Positions 12,298-23,679 of a stretch of 64,000 nucleotides of DNA are shown here, piece by piece. Made by a program: the position numbers and the translations under genes. The notes under the pieces are model-generated. The model worked only from the letters and a program-made list of their open reading frames with translations, did not search any database and was not told the DNA's origin. Source of the stretch: Heterobasidion occidentale. Lineage: Eukaryota > Basidiomycota > Agaricomycetes > Russulales > Bondarzewiaceae. The stretch covers positions 1,736,001-1,800,000 of the forward strand of contig JBCAQO010000014.1 in NCBI GenBank assembly GCA_039111635.1. Direction: 5' to 3'. The first letter of the stretch is position 1. Every line of letters starts with the position of its first letter.

Positions 12298-13809
12298 ATG
12301 GTTGACATTTCTCTGACCCGCGTGAGCTTTCAGATATACTATCGACTCGACTCGACTCGACTGACTCTGCTTCTTCTAGGCTTCCCTCGTTTCACTCTGG
12401 GTATGTAGTCGACTGATTTACCTGGATGTGATCCACCTGATACATATCGTGTTTCTAGTCGGAAACACTTTTTTATGGTAGCGATTCGTCTTGTCTCCTT
12501 CTGCACTCTACATTGACGGTTTCCTCCAAGGCGGATATGCAGTTCTCTACTTCATCTGCATGTATATTCTTCTTTTCGGGCGGCGGCGGCAAACCTCCAT
12601 AAACAAGGCCATGGTCTTCACCGCCACAGCAATGTTCCTCTTGTCGACGGCCCACATGATAATCGGCCTCGTTCGAGCCCTCAAGGCATTTATTGATTCC
12701 TCAGATGCTTCGGATGGAGCGTTGGAATATTACGCTGAGATTTGGAACTGGCTTAGCATTTTTAAGCAAGCACTGTATGCTACGAACAAGTATGTATCCC
12801 TATTCACTCACAAGTATATATCAGCATCTGAAATTGTTAAGCATCCTGGCAGATGGTCTGGTCGTGAGTGGTTACTGCCGTGTCGAGTTGTCAATATCTT
12901 TTTTTTGACCAGCTCATCCAGGTGTATCGGTGTTATATTGTTTGGAACTACGACTACAAGATTATCATTGTTCCAATCATCATGTTGCTAAGCACAACTA
13001 GTGAGTATCAATTGTTCTGTTATCGAAGTGCGATATTGAATCGATAACCTTTCAGCTTGCGCGTACCTTGCGGTCTACAACTTCAGCCAAGTGCACCCAG
13101 GAGACAACGTGTTCGCGAGTAACATTGCTGAATGGGGAACCGCACTCTTCAGCCTGTCTCTTGCAACGAACATCATCGTCACCACGCTGATCGGTACGCT
13201 GCCCTGGCATGTGTACAATGTTAATTCTCTGGCTGACATTGTGGCTAATGTCAGCGTCACGGATCTGGTGGATCTCACGCGAGGCCGCCTCTACTTTCGG
13301 CAGGCGCCACAGTATGAAGTACAACCAGGCCGTTGCAATCGTGATCGAGTCCGGGGCCATCTACTCAGTATCATTGATGACGCTGTTGATTCTTTACTGC
13401 CAAAAGACGAATGCACAGGTCAGTCTGACTGTGCCGGAATATATTTCATACTGACTTTGAGCTTATATAGTATATCGTATACGACTCCCTTGCACAGATA
13501 ATGGTATCTCTCACTTCACGGCTGCGTCACTGTTTGGTAATCAATACTGAACGATCCCCACCGCTCTAGGGTATCGTCCCCACATTGATCATCGTCCGCA
13601 TCGGACTCGGAATAACTACCCAAGACGTTACTTCCTACGCTGCCTCCGCGAATCCTAGCCATGGTGGCCCCAGAGCTGGTACCGCTCCTATGCCTTTGGT
13701 GCTTCGTCGTCAAAACGTCAACGACGCAAAGTTCGGCTCTGTGGATGACGGTATTGCGGATGCTGGGTCGAGAAAAGTTGATGATCTCATTCCCGATCAT
13801 CATCCATGA
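12298..13809 (+). CDS. Agaricomycete seven-transmembrane protein with 5' micro-exons
   Basis: An integral membrane protein of unknown function, of the type abundant in Agaricomycete genomes and often compared with GPCR-like proteins. Start ATG 12298. The N-terminus is assembled from three tiny exons (12298-12321, 12380-12400, 12459-12477) that join in frame to exon 4 at 12531 and give MVDISLTRASLVSLWSETLF. Hydrophobic segments follow: YAVLYFICMYILLF, MVFTATAMFLLSTAHMI, the family-typical NILADGLVVYRCYIVW, IIIVPIIMLLST, WGTALFSLSLATNIIVTTLIG, AVAIVIESGAIYSVSLMTLLILY and IMGIVPTLIIVRIGLG. A polar cytoplasmic tail ends at the stop 13807-13809. The intron between exons 1 and 2 contains a TCGAC run at 12342-12361. 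Phases are consistent throughout, so the gene looks functional. Confidence 0.85.
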
Positions 13810-14411
13810 GATCAAGGTCGATATCCCAATTTCTTACGGAAGTGGATATATGTCTTGCTGTTCTGTGTATCTACGTATCCTGGTCTGTCGAATACCATTG
13901 CGTCACCAATCAATGTACTAACACAATAGCCTTGTGGAATATCGCGCATCATGTAAAAGCGCGTCAATTGGTCCGCGCCATGCATGTATGTTATGCTAGT
14001 GGAATCGAAGACTTGAAGAACTGAGATGGCACTGTTATGCCCTCGCTCCAGAAGCAGCGCAGTACTGATAAAAGTGAGCTTGTGCGTTCACAATTTTTCT
14101 TATTCATTGCATCCCAATTCCTGATGATTGCTTTAGGACAGATTACTTTTGAACAGTGTGATCGCTTAGGCGGGAAATTTTGACGCATCTCGAGGAGTTC
14201 GAGAATCTGATGAACAACACTCTATCAGCGCCTCTGCCGTTCGGGCGACTGACTGTCGATCAGGGTGTGATACGACTCTATGCATCTAGATGTTCTAGAA
14301 AGGACACGGTTCCCTAATTTTTCTGTGCCCGTGAGCCAGTGGAAGGCTTCAAATGCATGTGACAGAGTGCATGAAATACGAGATCGTACATATAGCTCAT
14401 CAAGAGCAAGC
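13810..14411. other. Intergenic, nothing recognised
   Basis: Lies between the convergent 7-TM gene and the acyl-CoA dehydrogenase. Short hydrophobic frames at 13806-14024 do not extend the 7-TM protein beyond its stop. They could be 3' UTR or decayed sequence. Confidence 0.4.
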
Positions 14412-16675
14412 TCAAAGCTTCGGTCTCACCCCCGCGCTCCCACCCGTCCCGTAAACCATCTTCGAATCAAGCTCTATCCTCCCCTTCCATTCCTTCCGCA
14501 GCACGGCGATGTCTCTCAAATACCATTCCACATCACCCTCCTCCACCCACCTTCTGAACGCCTCAACGTCCACTTCCTTCGTTGCTTCGCCATTCCTGAC
14601 GGCCCACACTGCGTGTTCCAAGAGGGAGAGCGCGCACGACACACTCGCGAAGAGGTTGAGCACAGAACGGGCTATTAGCGGGTTTGTGGTGCTGTGCATG
14701 AAGAGAGGAGGCAGCTGATTGACGAGTGCTGCAAGCGTTCCTATGGCGGCATGAGGAATTTCCGTGGATGTTTCGCCGAGCGCTCTAGACAGAAGCGCTT
14801 GTGCCCACTGACGGTCGACGGGGTGTTCGGTGAGTCGCGCTGACATTATTTTGAGGATATAGAAGTTCGCAACTGACCTTCATATAACTTTCGACTGTCT
14901 TCGCGTCCTTGGTTGCGCGCACGAGGTCAAGCGCTAGTACGTTAACCGTCCCCTCCCAAATTCTCTCCACCAAGCTATCCTTGATCAACCTACCAATGCC
15001 TACCTCCTCCATATATCCAAGCCCGCCGAGGGAGCCCATGCACTCCTCCATCGCTGTCGGACACCTCACCGCCGCGTAGCCTTTGACCGCCGGGGTCAAC
15101 AGCCTCAGCCGCCTCTCCTCCTCCGCATTCGCGACACCGCACTCCGTCCGTCCCAGTAGCACGACCATTCCGAACGTCACATGCGTCAATGCCCGATGCA
15201 ATAAGCTGACTTCGGCAAGTGTGGCCACATGCAGGGGCACATCACACAGCTTCCTTTTTCCCCCTTCGATGGCCCTTACCCGAGCATACGACCGCGCGAT
15301 TGCTAGACACCTCTGCAAGCTCCCGACCGAATGCACGGCAGAGTGCACCCTGGTAATGCCCAGCACTGGCACGATAGCTTTCACGCCCTCCTCCGGTTGG
15401 CCAAGCAACCACGCCCTGGTCCCTTCCAGTTCCAGTTCGGCGGTCGGCACGCCGTGAGTTCCTAGCTTCTGTTTGAGCCTGTGGATCTTGACTCCGTTGC
15501 TTAGTGGGGTGGGATACTGTGCATGACGAAGCGGGACGGCAAAGAGCGAGAGCCCCCGCGAGCCCTGTTGGGGCGTGCCCGTGCGTGCGAGGGCCACCGC
15601 CATGTTGCCCTCAGCCGCGCTGGAGAACCATTTGAATCCGTTGAGCATATATGGTGTTCCCAGGTCTGTCTGAGTTGGCGCTGTGGGCACGGCTGTTGTC
15701 TCAGTCTGCGAGATATCAGATCCGCCGGGACGCTGAACGATACAGAGATTTCCTGAGAATCATATGTGAGGGGCACTTTGACGCACTCACCTCTGTCATC
15801 CATTGCCCAGACAAGTACGCAATTGATGGGTCACGACTGTGCTAGGCTTCTCAGACACTTGATTTCAAAAGTACACACCAGGCAGTAACGCACCTGATCA
15901 GCCTGGGCAACAGCTGCTGCTTCATCTCGTCCGTCCCAGAGATTTCTATGCCTGCGTATGATGTCAGATTAGATAGTGTATCGCGAACGAGGGACAAACT
16001 CACTTCTCGCTGCTCCGTCGGTCATGCCCATAGGACACATGACCTAACGAGCACACTTCAGAAACACAGGGAGGACAAGTCCCTGCAGACGACGTACGAC
16101 GTGACAGTCACCGGTCATAACCATTACCTTGGCAAACGAGTATATTCTGCTGTATTCGTTATACTTGCGCTCATATGCGATGGACACGAATCCTTCTCTG
16201 ATTGCGAGCTCCTCTATCTTTCTCCACGCCTCAGATGTGTGCAACTGATCAACGCGCCGTCCCCATTGATCGTACTGATTCAAGGAGGCCGGGTGAACAT
16301 GCATTGATAGAGGGCGTATCTCTAAATACATCGCAGGTCAGCCAGCAAGGAAAGGAAAAGGCATCACAAGAGCTGAGATACAAGAGAAACGCACCGTCCA
16401 CGATGTAGGTCCCTAGTCGGGTGATATCATGCTCAACTTCCTGTCTGATGCTAAGGCATGACTTAATGTTAGTCACACAAAGCTACCATCCGAGTAGTAA
16501 ATACAGACCTTGAAGGCAAGAGCCTCCGGAGCAAACTAGGCAGAACCAGGTCTGCTGTATAGGGATTCTCGGATTCGTCATATGGTGCCTACGAAGGGAA
16601 AAGGAATTTCAGTAAGACGAGACGAACAAAACACGAGAGAATGCACACCTGATGAAAGCCGTCTTCAATACGCAT
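14412..16675 (-). CDS. Acyl-CoA dehydrogenase, AidB/ACAD11-like
   Basis: Predicted FAD-dependent acyl-CoA dehydrogenase-fold protein of roughly 600 residues. Start ATG at 16673-16675 (MRIEDGFHQ joined to APYDESENPY); stop at 14412. Seen in order: the N-terminal helical block with RIYSFAK joined to VMCPMGMTDGAAR across an intron of about 90 bp, EISGTDEMKQQLLPRL, AYLSGQWMTERPGGSDISQT (the AidB-type signature), NGFKWFSSAAEGNMAVALAR, KQKLGTHGVPTAELEL, and near the end GLGYMEEVGIGRLIKD and RIWEGTVNVLALD. AidB-like proteins bind FAD, and their physiological substrate is often unclear, so activity on a true acyl-CoA is inference. The C-terminus is P-K-L, a weak PTS1-like tripeptide. The neighbouring ligase also handles acyl-CoA chemistry. 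Confidence 0.9.
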
Positions 16676-17484
16676 TGCAGTTAAGACCCCGAGGGAGATA
16701 CAGGTACTGGGGCCACAGACGACCGGTATTTATGCTATTATTATCATGCTCTAGCCACTCTAACGCTGGTTGATACCACGGGACTGTCCGGGTCTCGGTC
16801 GTCTCAGTCGGTTAAAGGTGCTTAGTCTCCAGTGCTGACCTGGATAGAAGCCAGCCATTCTGCTAACGACTTCGGTGAAGCCTCACTAGACTCTCCTGGT
16901 CTTATAGCACGTGCCCTGAACGCATGGCGTCAGGGCATTTTTGATTCGCTGAAGCCTGATAAATACTGGTAACCAATATCAGACCGACGATGCAGCTCTA
17001 AGATCCAGCGATAGAGGTGTCTGCAAGCGTTTTTGATGGAAAAATGTGTAACGATATGAACCGGTCAAGCTTAAGTACTTAAGTTCCCATCTTTGCATCT
17101 GACCTTCGAAAAAGATTGAATGATCCGGGTCTAATCGCCGAAAGGTGTGTCAGTGGAGCAATGTCATTTCCATTCTGAAGAGGTCAATCTCAGAGTTCAA
17201 GAGAGGGACTTTGCTGCTGTCTAGAACTAACACAAGACGACAGACGTCGATGGCTCGCTTCTAATGCGACTGAACTGACCCTGTCGAATAGAACTAGGAA
17301 ACATAAGAGGCCGAACGGGACTTCCAATTGGACTTCGACCAACACGAGGGCCATGGCGCAAACGCAATGCTTGGATTAGAATTCTAGGATAGGCATTATT
17401 CTGTGCCGAAGATACGTGCGAACATACATAGGTCTATCACAAAAACACAGCCGATGCGGCGCGTAAGACTCACTGCGTCGTATA
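16676..17484. other. Intergenic, nothing recognised
   Basis: Lies upstream of the acyl-CoA dehydrogenase and downstream of the Msp1-like gene. No frame longer than about 60 codons has any recognisable content. The acyl-CoA dehydrogenase promoter should lie next to 16676. Confidence 0.4.
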
Positions 17485-19123
17485 TCAAGAAGTTTCTTCC
17501 GTGCGCTCGGGGGAGTCGCCATCGTCATCCAAAAGGACATCGATACGCGAACGATCAGGCATCAGCGGCATGCTGACGCCATCTGTCTGCAAGAAATCGG
17601 TGAGCGTCAACGGACGCAGGTCGAATCCCTGTGACGCGAAATGAGTTCGTTCAACCCAACGCGGTCAAAGCAAAGGGGGACGTACTTCAGCTTGACCCTG
17701 AGCAAGAAGTGCGGCGTTGCCGCCGGCCTGACGAACGTATTCGCGCACGGGAACCATCGCCGCGTTGCGGCATAGCTCCCTAAGGTCTGAACCGGACAAG
17801 CCCTCCGCAGACTCCGCCAGCAAGCGGATTGGGAAGTCAGGGGCGAGAGAGACGTCCTTCAACATCTATAATGCCTGTCAGTGCTGAGCATACCGCGCAG
17901 TCGAGTGTGGTAAGCGCGGAGTAGGAGCAAAACGGGAACCTCGGTATACAAGGCCAAATGGCGAATACGGGTACCTCGGTATACAAAGCCAAATGGCAAA
18001 TAAGACTCACCAGGGCTAGAATCTTCTGTCGTTGATTGACGTCCGGGAGAAGGAGAGGGAACCGCTTCGGCATCCTGCGCAGTATCGCAGAGTCAATATC
18101 ACGGATGCGATTAGTGGCGCCGAGAACCAATATCCGGTCCGACGCAGATAGCAGCCCATCCCACAACCTGCAAACAATGATGCATCAGATCGCACCAAAG
18201 TCATGTATCCGCAGGCATGAAAACGCACGTCATAAACTCTGCCTTCATCATGGCAGTGACCTCGTGATCGCCCTTGGTGCGCTCACGCAGGAACGAGTCG
18301 ATTTCGTCGATGAAGATGATACATGGCTGTACCTTGCGCGCGAGGCTGAACAGGCCGGCAACGAGCTTGTTCGACTCGCCATACCACTTGTTAGTCAGGA
18401 CCGACACGGCAATATTGATGAATGTCGCGCCAGACTCCTTCGCGAGCGCCTTCGCAAGCATTGTCTTCCCGCAACCGGGCGGACCGTAGAGCAATACACC
18501 CTTTGGTGCGGTACGGAGAGTCGAGGATGCGTTGAAGAGGGAGGGATAGAGCAGAGGGAAGATGATTGATTCCTGTAACGAAGATATGATGTCGTCGAGA
18601 CCACCGATGTCTGAGAGCAATAAGTCACGACCGAAACAGAAGAGACACAATGCAACCACGGACCCGCGAACCGGACAGTGATGTCGTCGGGATGAATGAC
18701 CTCAGATGCGATGGTTTCTAAACCAAGTTCAACGTTCGTTCTGGCCAAGAATGCGAACACACAGACGCACTTTCATACTCGTCGAGCTCCAGCTTTTCGT
18801 GTCCTAATTTCTTCAATGCTTCAAGAGGCTTGGCTTTGACCTCTTTTTCTCGGTTCGGGCTGAACGAGTCCAGCATCCACTATATCACGCGTCACTTAAA
18901 CACCCGTTCAGAAGGACACAAGAACACAAACATGGACGGTGTACCACATGGCTGCCTTGCACGCCCATTTAGCTAGCCGGTCTCGAGTGAAGGACATGCA
19001 CGCACTTGAGAGGCCAAGAAGATCGCCACTGCAAGTTCGAGATGATTGGTTTAGTCTATGGCAAGAAATTTGACAGACTTCACCATCAAGCAACGCTTTC
19101 TTTGTTGAAGAAGACATCGCCAT
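17485..19123 (-). CDS. MSP1: Msp1/ATAD1-like AAA ATPase (membrane protein extraction)
   Basis: Msp1 family AAA ATPases pull mislocalised tail-anchored proteins out of the mitochondrial outer membrane and peroxisomes. Start ATG at 19121-19123 ([14 protein letters not shown]); stop at 17485-17487. Exons encode [53 protein letters not shown], Walker A GPPGCGKT, pore-loop region NKWYGES, Walker [13 protein letters not shown], sensor 1 GATNR, arginine fingers RRMPKRF, and sensor-2 region [15 protein letters not shown]. The order and spacing match the family. Odd point: the expected N-terminal transmembrane helix is not obvious. The segment in its place ([20 protein letters not shown]) is polar, and its last part could instead be intronic. 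The first exons are therefore uncertain, while the ATPase core is secure. Confidence 0.9.
17932..18001. repeat. 35-bp tandem duplication inside an MSP1 intron
   Basis: Two adjacent 35-bp copies (17932-17966 and 17967-18001), each containing CCTCGGTATACAA and CCAAATGGC, differ at three positions. They lie in the intron between the exons encoding QKILAL and [10 protein letters not shown], so they do not alter the protein but lengthen that intron. Confidence 0.9.
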
Positions 19124-19599
19124 GGCTGATGACGGAGGTGTAACCGCTTCAGGCACGGAACTTCTGCACTATCGCCACGATTTTCCAGCTACACCAGGCT
19201 ACACCAGGCAATCGCTGAAGTCGAAAAGAGAGATCGAGCAAAGGACAGGATAACAATGGATCGAACCGAGAACCGCGTGAGTGTACAACCAGAGGACTAT
19301 CCTATCGCGTAGTATAGAGCAATCGTAAGTACTTGTCGTCATAAAATTACATAATGAAGGGTATAAGTAGTCCATATTGAATGCAGCACAGGACCCATAC
19401 AGGCAGATGCCTGCTCCGATGTAGCCTATACACATCCTCAAAACAAGCTTCAAGACACTCCATTACCTGGCCCTTAAGGTACTAATAGACACAAGGGTAT
19501 CCGGAATCAATCATGGCTGGATCCAGGAGTAGCCAATGCTCCTCGACACAGCCACCTGCACCTGGTGGGCCTACCCCGTGAAGCCGGTGGGTTCGCGTC
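19124..19599. other. Intergenic, MSP1 upstream region
   Basis: AT-leaning spacer between the MSP1 start and the end of the next minus-strand gene. It contains a direct repeat CTACACCAGG at about 19190-19208. No gene is seen. Confidence 0.4.
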
Positions 19600-20071
19600 T
19601 CACAACGCGCGCCGAATATACGCCTGCGCAGGCATAGCGAGCACATTATCGCTAGACTGCGTCATCAGCGTGTCTGAAGACGGGAGCCTCAGATGGCCCG
19701 CGCGACCAGGCCGAGTGGGGCCGGAGATGGGCCGCTGCACCCTGCGCAAGCGCAAGGGGGTGATACCCACAGATTCAGTATCTGGGGCAGCCCTCGTCCG
19801 TCGGCATTTCCAAATCAGTATGAAGCCGACGATAACAACGAGAAACAAGACTGCGAAGGAAGGCGCGAGGTAAGAGGGGAGAAGACATAGAAAGAACGAA
19901 TGGATAGTCAGTAAGATGGAGCCATAAGAGGTGTTCCGGGGGTATCACACCTAGCACCACCCCAATGGCAACCCTTGTGGATGGGGACAGTTTCCCGTCA
20001 TCCGACCACCCCTCGTTCGCGTCTGCGCCAACAACGTCTCTCGCACTGGCGTCGAAGGTGATGTTGGACAT
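19600..20071 (-). CDS. Small single-pass membrane protein, TM helix split by a phase-1 intron
   Basis: I do not recognise a named family. Start ATG at 20069-20071 gives MSNITFDASARD, with an N-glycosylation sequon NIT and an acidic N-terminal region of about 35 residues. The hydrophobic helix is built from two exons: exon 1 (19951-20071) ends VAIGVVLG, and exon 2 (19600-19850) continues VLFLVVIVGFILIW before the basic stop-transfer KCRR. The intron 19851-19950 is phase 1. The tail is Arg/Pro-rich and ends in YIRRAL. The topology resembles SKG6/Mid2-type single-pass proteins (N-terminus outside, tail in cytosol), but this is inference. Confidence 0.6.
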
Positions 20072-23000
20072 GGGTATGAGCAGTACGGTGAAAAAAAATC
20101 TGAGCACAATCTTAAGGTGTAGAGTGTGACTTGTCTTCGGGGTAGAAGAGGGTAGAAGTCTGGTAGACGGAAGTCGGAGACAAGAGTCATTTCTTATATA
20201 CGGCGTAGATCGTCTCCCAGATCGCGTGGCTGTGTTCAGGCAATTATGCTTGTGAAGGAGCCGAGCAATATAATGTTCAATTTAGTTCCGTCCAAAGGTA
20301 AGGAGGACAACAGCAAAGGAGGTACGATTGCTTTCCTTTGCCAGACGTACAATGTCTTTCTACTCGACTGCAAACCCGTGTCCCACCCTCAAAATGTTGC
20401 CGCAAGTGCTCAAGCAATCATATACTACATCGACGGTGTCACGGAGACAAAAAATATATGGAGGTATGTGGGTGTTTGTGACAAGAATCATCTGTGACAG
20501 AAGGCAATGCATACTCGGAATCTCGGATTCTTGACCTTGCAGGTTCGATCGGGAGGAGTGGCTCATGGGGTAGACGACTCGAGATTGATTTCACGTCCAA
20601 AATCTATCGAGAACGGGGGAGATGTATTGGTGTCTCATATAGGCCTATGTGGCCTTTCCGCAGATATCTCTTCTTAAATGAGAGGCCACAGATCCTGCAT
20701 CAAAGAATATACTTCAGGCCCGATACAGCCGTTCTTAGACTCACCTAAATAGCTTCAAAGCCTGGCCTCAAGCTGCTTGGTCACAGTCGCGTGCCGCTGC
20801 GAGCACGGGGAAAGTGATGACGGCCGGGTATTGCCTTGGCAAGGTTCAGTGCAAGCCTGAGCGTCCCGAGGCAGTCGCCGTGTTGATGCCGTTGCACATG
20901 ATAGGAATGACGTGCTTGGTAGCATCTGACGAATGACAGGCGTGGTATATGGATGTACAGGTCGATGACGTTGAGGCGTTCTGCCACCGACGCATCGACC
21001 CCACGACGTTTTAGACGGGTATGCGGAACATTGAGGACAGCTCACTGAAGCCGGGTCCACATACCGCCACGCGCGAGTGAGAAAAGGAGAAGTAGCTTAT
21101 TTGTGCGAAGTTTGACTTTGAAGCGCAATGCCAAATGACTGCGCGGAGAAGTCTTCCTGAGCTTACGTATCAGTTCAGTTTTCGTTCCATGAGCACGAGA
21201 ACCCAAGCTGATCATATAATACGATACAGCGAGGAGTCAGATTGTCGTGATAAGGAGCCGTATCTTATGGCATGTCGGTTTCGCGGCTTGATAGGTGACC
21301 TAGCAGCACAGATTGGAAGTTAGAACGAATGAAGCATACGTGGTCAAGGGTTCACAGGTCAAATGGGGCAGTTGGCAGAGATTGGGACCGGAGGTCAAGT
21401 AGGTGCATACAAATGCATTGGGCCTCAGAGACTTCCGAAGCTACACTCGGGTTTCAAGGGGATGCGATAGAGAAACTCACTACCGAAACGGGGCCAACGA
21501 CATTATGACGTGACAGAGAAGAGCAGAAAGGGGTTCCGCCCAGACGCGTGTAAAAGGCACCAGAGAACCGCAAGGGTAGCTTTGATCGCGGCAAGCCCAT
21601 CCGAGCTCAAAGCAAGCTTAAGGGACCAACTCACATGCGCATGTAATAGTGTCGTTCAAATAGGGCAATATGCAGGTCTCCGTGCTCCATATTCGAAAGG
21701 GGCTATGCGCGTCCAACATGTCGGAAGTACCAGCCAAGGAAGGTTTTGGCTGCATGGCTCTCAGCACGTGGTGGGCGGCGGGGTAAAGAACCAACGGTGC
21801 GAATGCAAAGAGAAGCGTTCGCTAGCGTTCGTTCCAGATGAGATACCCTATGTTTGCTATTTTCGCGTTTCTGGAAAGATCGATTTCCTGTAGTGAGACC
21901 GATATAGACACAGAGCGTGAAATCGCCATTTGAGCCGAAGATGGTCGCAGTGATGTTAACTGCTAGTCAGTCGCTCCACCGATCATGCGAGTGAGATACA
22001 CATACATTGATGTGCGTACTATGGAACTCCCGTGGATCAAGGAGAATGCCCTCGGACACGGAATCAAACTGGCTGAAACAACTACACGAGCGAAGACCGA
22101 ACCAGATGACATCAGGTTTGTATCGTTCGCGATTGTTGGAGTGCTTACGAAGAAATAACGGGTTAAACCGCGATGAGGCCTTCTGGGAACGTACAGAACT
22201 TGTGGACACGCCACATAAGTCGGTCGATCGCACGTTGCTGACTGAGTCTCATGACCCAAGATCCTGAGAACTATCCATCGCAGATGTGGGGCTATGTTGT
22301 TGCCAAGCAGGGGCTACGAAGGCACTTTGAGTGTTTGAGTTATACCGAGCAGCAATGAGAACCTTACGGAAAAGACCGGTCAACATGTTGACAGTCAGAG
22401 GTGTGCACTCGGTTATGTGACGGGTTTCCTCTTCCTGCCTCTTCTGAGTTAGATGGGAATATTTGTAAGCAGGGCGTGGCCGAATTTATGCAAGCATAGC
22501 ATATCGGAAATGAGGAGGTTAAAATCAACTAGGGGCTTTACGAGTCAAGTTCGCATCTATAACGCCTACCCCTCCTGCATGGGACACAATGATTTAGGCA
22601 ATGTTTCGCCAAACATAAGTTGTGTGGCACCAATCAACGGCCTAGTGTTCCGAGGACGAGATGGAGCTTTTATCATCGAAGTGAGGTTCCTGGAAAAGTC
22701 ATAGTTCAGGTTTCAGCTGGAGTGCCATGAAAGATAGTATTCCACTGCAAAAATAACTTCCAAATTTCTTTCTGCCTGGCGGCGTTCGACTGGCTCGATA
22801 AATGTTGCTGGCATTGTCGAAGGGGCGGCCAGGTTGAAGGCAGGTGCCAGTCGGTGCCACGTCGCAGCACGGCATGATCACGGGGGCGTTGATGATGTCA
22901 TCCGGTATCGGTGCCACACTTCGCCTGTACCGTGCGTCGAATCCCCAAATGTAAATTCAAGCAATACAATGTTGCACAACGGGCCGCTTCACTACTGTAA

Positions 23001-23271
23001 TGCAACCCGCCATCCACCTTCAACGATTGCAACCAACAAAAGGCCTGTTCATCAGGTACGTCTTCTGGCGTCACCTGGAGACCCAATCCCCCTCGATCGT
23101 GAGCCCAGAGTGGTCGCAAGACCGCTGCAAGGCCGTCCGAGGCGTAGCCCGTGATATGACAATCATTGGCAACGGGGCATTCGGAGTAATAACTGTGAAC
23201 AGGAGCGTGTATGCTCCTCAACACAGGCACTAGAACCTAGCGGGCGTCGCCCCCGCGCCAACGTCCACGCC
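20072..23271. other. Gene-poor stretch
   Basis: No frame joins into a recognised protein on either strand. Minus-strand frames around 21500-22260 include hydrophobic runs (for example TLLFAFAPLVLYPAAHHVL) that hint at a decayed membrane protein, but stops interrupt them and no splice model restores a family pattern. Confidence 0.4.
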
Positions 23272-23679
23272 TCAGTCTTCGCGCAGAAGCGTCAGCTTCT
23301 GCGTCGTTTGACCACCTTTGTCGCTGTTGTGGGCATGCTGTGCTTTAATCTGAGTGTGGTTGTGGGTGGCACCGTATAGAGGAGGCACGCGGCGACGTGA
23401 AAAGGGAGTGCGGGGAGGAAGTCGCGGCATGATGGGGTCGGTGAAACCCTTGACGAACGTGATCCCGACGAAAAAGATCACAATTGCCGCTAGTGATAGG
23501 CGTTCCATTAGCTCAACAATGATGACCATCAAGCCGAACAGCGAAGGTCTACCGAGAAATGCAGCCGCTTCGACTGAGGCAGCCCAGTGCTGTCTGACAT
23601 ATTGAGTCGTATGACATGCCGTCATGCTCGTGTTGAGTGACGGCACAGAGGATGAGTTGAGGGCAGCAACGAGGCGCAT
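23272..23679 (-). CDS. Hypothetical small membrane protein
   Basis: Unrecognised single-exon frame of 135 codons. Start ATG at 23677-23679 (MRLVAALNSSSVPSLNTS), stop TGA at 23272-23274. The N-terminal 25 residues are Ser/Thr-rich. A long hydrophobic stretch LFGLMVIIVELME plus LAAIVIFFVGITFV forms one or two membrane segments, and an Arg/Pro-rich basic segment follows. Size and layout resemble the four small single-pass proteins elsewhere in the window, but no phase-1 intron is seen here. It could be chance in an AT-leaning region. Confidence 0.35.
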   Translation of the reverse strand: MRLVAALNSSSVPSLNTSMTACHTTQYVRQHWAASVEAAAFLGRPSLFGLMVIIVELMERLSLAAIVIFFVGITFVKGFTDPIMPRLPPRTPFSRRRVPPLYGATHNHTQIKAQHAHNSDKGGQTTQKLTLLRED

